Part shown: positions 6,290-7,634 of the stretch, piece by piece
How the letters are laid out: every line of letters starts with the position of its first letter
Position numbering within the stretch: the first letter of the stretch is position 1
NCBI GenBank assembly: GCA_002314855.1
Contig: DCHQ01000056.1
Span: forward strand, 12,854-20,487
From: Lachnospiraceae bacterium UBA1748
Lineage (GTDB): Bacteria; Bacillota; Clostridia; Lachnospirales; Lachnospiraceae
Direction: 5' to 3'
DNA: 7,634 nucleotides
Translations under genes and position numbers: made by a program
The notes under the pieces: model-generated
Databases searched by the model: none
Seen by the model: only the letters and a program-made list of their open reading frames with translations
Told to the model about the DNA's origin: nothing

Positions 6290-7367
6290 TTTTATTCTTT
6301 CGTTTATATCGACGTACTCTATTAATATGACGCTCAAATTCCCCATGCTCTATGAACTCAGCCAGCACAAACTGATCAAAGCTTGGTACTGTGCATGAAT
6401 AAAAGCCAACCTTCTCTTTAAAAAGCTCTATTAGTTTTTCTGGCAAAATCATATATCCGATTCTAAGAGACGGTGCTATGGTTTTAGAAAATGAATTGAT
6501 ATATATAACATTGTCATATGGTGACAGAGCAAAAACTGTATCCTCTGGTTTTGTAAGGGCTGAAAATTCTGACTCAAAGTCATCCTCTATTATTAGTCTG
6601 TCGTTTGTCCCTGACCAGTTTATATACTCAGCTCTTTTTGTGGCCGAAGCAGTAATTCCTGTAGGATAACTTCGAAATGGCGATACATGCAAAACATCGG
6701 CCTTGGTAGAAGCAAGAGCCTGACTGTCTATACCACCTTTTCGAAGAGGAAGCCCTTCTGGATAAATGTTGTGTACGTTATACACCTGCTCAATCTTCTC
6801 GTAGGAAGGCTTTTCTATAGCGTATCTTCTTTCGTTTCCTAACATCTGAAGTACAAGACCATATAAATATTCCGAACCTGAACCTATAACAATACGCTCA
6901 TAGGATACTCTTATATTTCTGCTTCGTCCAAGATAACCTGCTATGGCCTGTCTTAGCTTCACACTGCCTTCAGCTGGACATCTTGTAAATATCTGTTCAT
7001 TGTATTCACTAAGTACCTTGCGCATTGTCTTGGCATATACTGATATAGGAAAAAGATCCACTTCGTCTGTGGAAACTGATATGTTAGTCTCAGGTATCTC
7101 TAACAGTATATTTTGCCCTGCAAATCCATCTGTCTCTCTATAAATAACATAGTAGCCTCTTCGTTCTCTGGCTTCGATATACCCTTCATCAATAAGAAGA
7201 TCCAGGCTATGCTCTACGCTAACTAAGCTAATATTACTTTCCTCGGAGAGAATGCGCTTGGATGGCAGCTTACTGCCACAAGGATATATACCTGAAATAA
7301 TCCTTTCCTTAAGAACTTCATATAACCTGATATATTTAGTTTTATCTGATAGATTATCTTTACTCAT
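6285..7367 (-). CDS. MocR-type GntR-family regulator, C-terminally truncated
   Basis: A fusion of a GntR winged helix-turn-helix and a fold-I PLP aminotransferase-like domain, the MocR/PdxR layout. Residue numbers here count a possible TTG start at 7370 as residue 1; the preferred ATG at 7367 is residue 2. The winged helix is about 12-77 (YEVLKERIISGIYPCGSKLPS). The aminotransferase part shows SGSEYLYGL (164-172), the HVSPFRSYPTG segment (228-238), EDDFESEF (262-269) and SFSKTIAPSLRIGY (293-306), where Lys296 is the expected PLP lysine. The frame stops after HINRVRRYKRKNKN at residue 361, where intact MocR proteins (about 450-480 residues) continue with the small C-terminal domain. Only 54 bases separate its stop from hydF, so the missing part is absent rather than displaced. 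No Shine-Dalgarno site is visible; the gene starts 16 bases after the hydG stop and may be translationally coupled. It might be a truncated but working regulator or a decaying gene. Confidence 0.8.
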   Translation of the reverse strand: MSKDNLSDKTKYIRLYEVLKERIISGIYPCGSKLPSKRILSEESNISLVSVEHSLDLLIDEGYIEARERRGYYVIYRETDGFAGQNILLEIPETNISVSTDEVDLFPISVYAKTMRKVLSEYNEQIFTRCPAEGSVKLRQAIAGYLGRSRNIRVSYERIVIGSGSEYLYGLVLQMLGNERRYAIEKPSYEKIEQVYNVHNIYPEGLPLRKGGIDSQALASTKADVLHVSPFRSYPTGITASATKRAEYINWSGTNDRLIIEDDFESEFSALTKPEDTVFALSPYDNVIYINSFSKTIAPSLRIGYMILPEKLIELFKEKVGFYSCTVPSFDQFVLAEFIEHGEFERHINRVRRYKRKNKN

Positions 7368-7383
7368 CAATAATTAATTACTA

Positions 7384-7634
7384 TTAAAATCTAAAATCAC
7401 GTCTGTTTGACTTTCTAATCTCTTCTATATTCTGTATTGCTATACTCCTAACCTTTTCATTAGGAATCTTATCGAGTTCACTTTTAATCATGGCGTATCC
7501 TGCTGCCTTTGTCTCCTCTGAAGCATAGTCCTCAAGATATTCTGCAAGAGTCATAAGTGCATTAGGATGACAGCAATTTAATATCTGCCCATTCTTGCAA
7601 AGAGACATAAACCTGTCCCCTGTACGCCCCTCTC
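7384..7634 (-). CDS. hydG: HydG: [FeFe]-hydrogenase maturation tyrosine lyase, C-terminal end only
   Basis: The frame is open from the right edge to the TAA at 7384 and gives about 82 residues. The ATG at 7608 is internal, because the codons before it (EGRTGDRF) are in frame and conserved in HydG. HydG is a radical-SAM enzyme that cleaves tyrosine and makes the Fe(CO)(CN) unit of the hydrogenase active site. The visible part shows GRTGDRFMSL, then NCCHPNALMTLAEYLEDYASEE, a very characteristic HydG C-terminal stretch. The second Cys of NCC is at the spacing expected for the last ligand of the C-terminal auxiliary cluster (CxxC-x22-C); the other two ligands lie off the edge. The C-terminal helix ends KIPNEKVRSIAIQNIEEI and a basic tail. 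The radical-SAM core is outside the window. It is followed by the MocR-type gene and hydF in the same direction, which supports the call. Confidence 0.93.
   Translation of the reverse strand, partial: EGRTGDRFMSLCKNGQILNCCHPNALMTLAEYLEDYASEETKAAGYAMIKSELDKIPNEKVRSIAIQNIEEIRKSNRRDFRF

Noticed and set aside
7384..7608. A separate 74-residue small protein starting at 7608
   Set aside because: The frame is open through 7608 to the window edge and the upstream codons encode EGRTGDRF, part of the conserved HydG C-terminal stretch. The ATG is an internal Met codon.

Overview
The window looks like chromosomal DNA of an anaerobic, low-GC Firmicute, most probably a member of the Lachnospiraceae (Butyrivibrio/Pseudobutyrivibrio/Roseburia type). 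This placement is an inference. It rests on [FeFe]-hydrogenase maturation genes next to NfnAB-type electron-bifurcating transhydrogenase genes, a CdaR/PucR-type regulator, a YjfB-type small motility-associated protein, AT-rich intergenic DNA and consensus-like Shine-Dalgarno sites. There are no RNA genes, insertion sequences or CRISPR arrays. No gene-free stretch reaches 300 bases; the longest is about 156 bases.

Right half (minus strand, transcribed right to left): the 3' end of hydG enters from the right edge. It is followed after a very short gap by a GntR/MocR-type regulator whose aminotransferase-like domain is cut short, then hydF, then nfnA and nfnB. HydG makes the Fe(CO)(CN) synthon of the [FeFe]-hydrogenase H-cluster, and HydF is the GTPase scaffold on which the 2Fe subcluster is assembled. 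NfnA and NfnB form a ferredoxin/NADH/NADP+ oxidoreductase. The set therefore couples hydrogenase maturation to handling of reduced ferredoxin and NADPH. The series ends in a hairpin terminator just downstream of nfnB.

Centre: a short plus-strand gene for a 63-residue YjfB-family protein has its own sigma-A-like promoter and a strong intrinsic terminator. That terminator faces the nfnB terminator, so the two units converge and are insulated from each other.

Left part (minus strand): a divergent WecG/TagA/CpsF-type glycosyltransferase-like protein, then a CdaR/PucR-type transcriptional regulator, then the start of a very acidic protein of unknown function that runs off the left edge. The regulator and the acidic gene are 31 bases apart and probably co-transcribed.

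I see no clear new system. The most interesting points are the MocR-type regulator set between hydG and hydF with its C-terminal domain missing (with a possible relic of its tail in another frame), and the degenerate glycosyltransferase-like protein.
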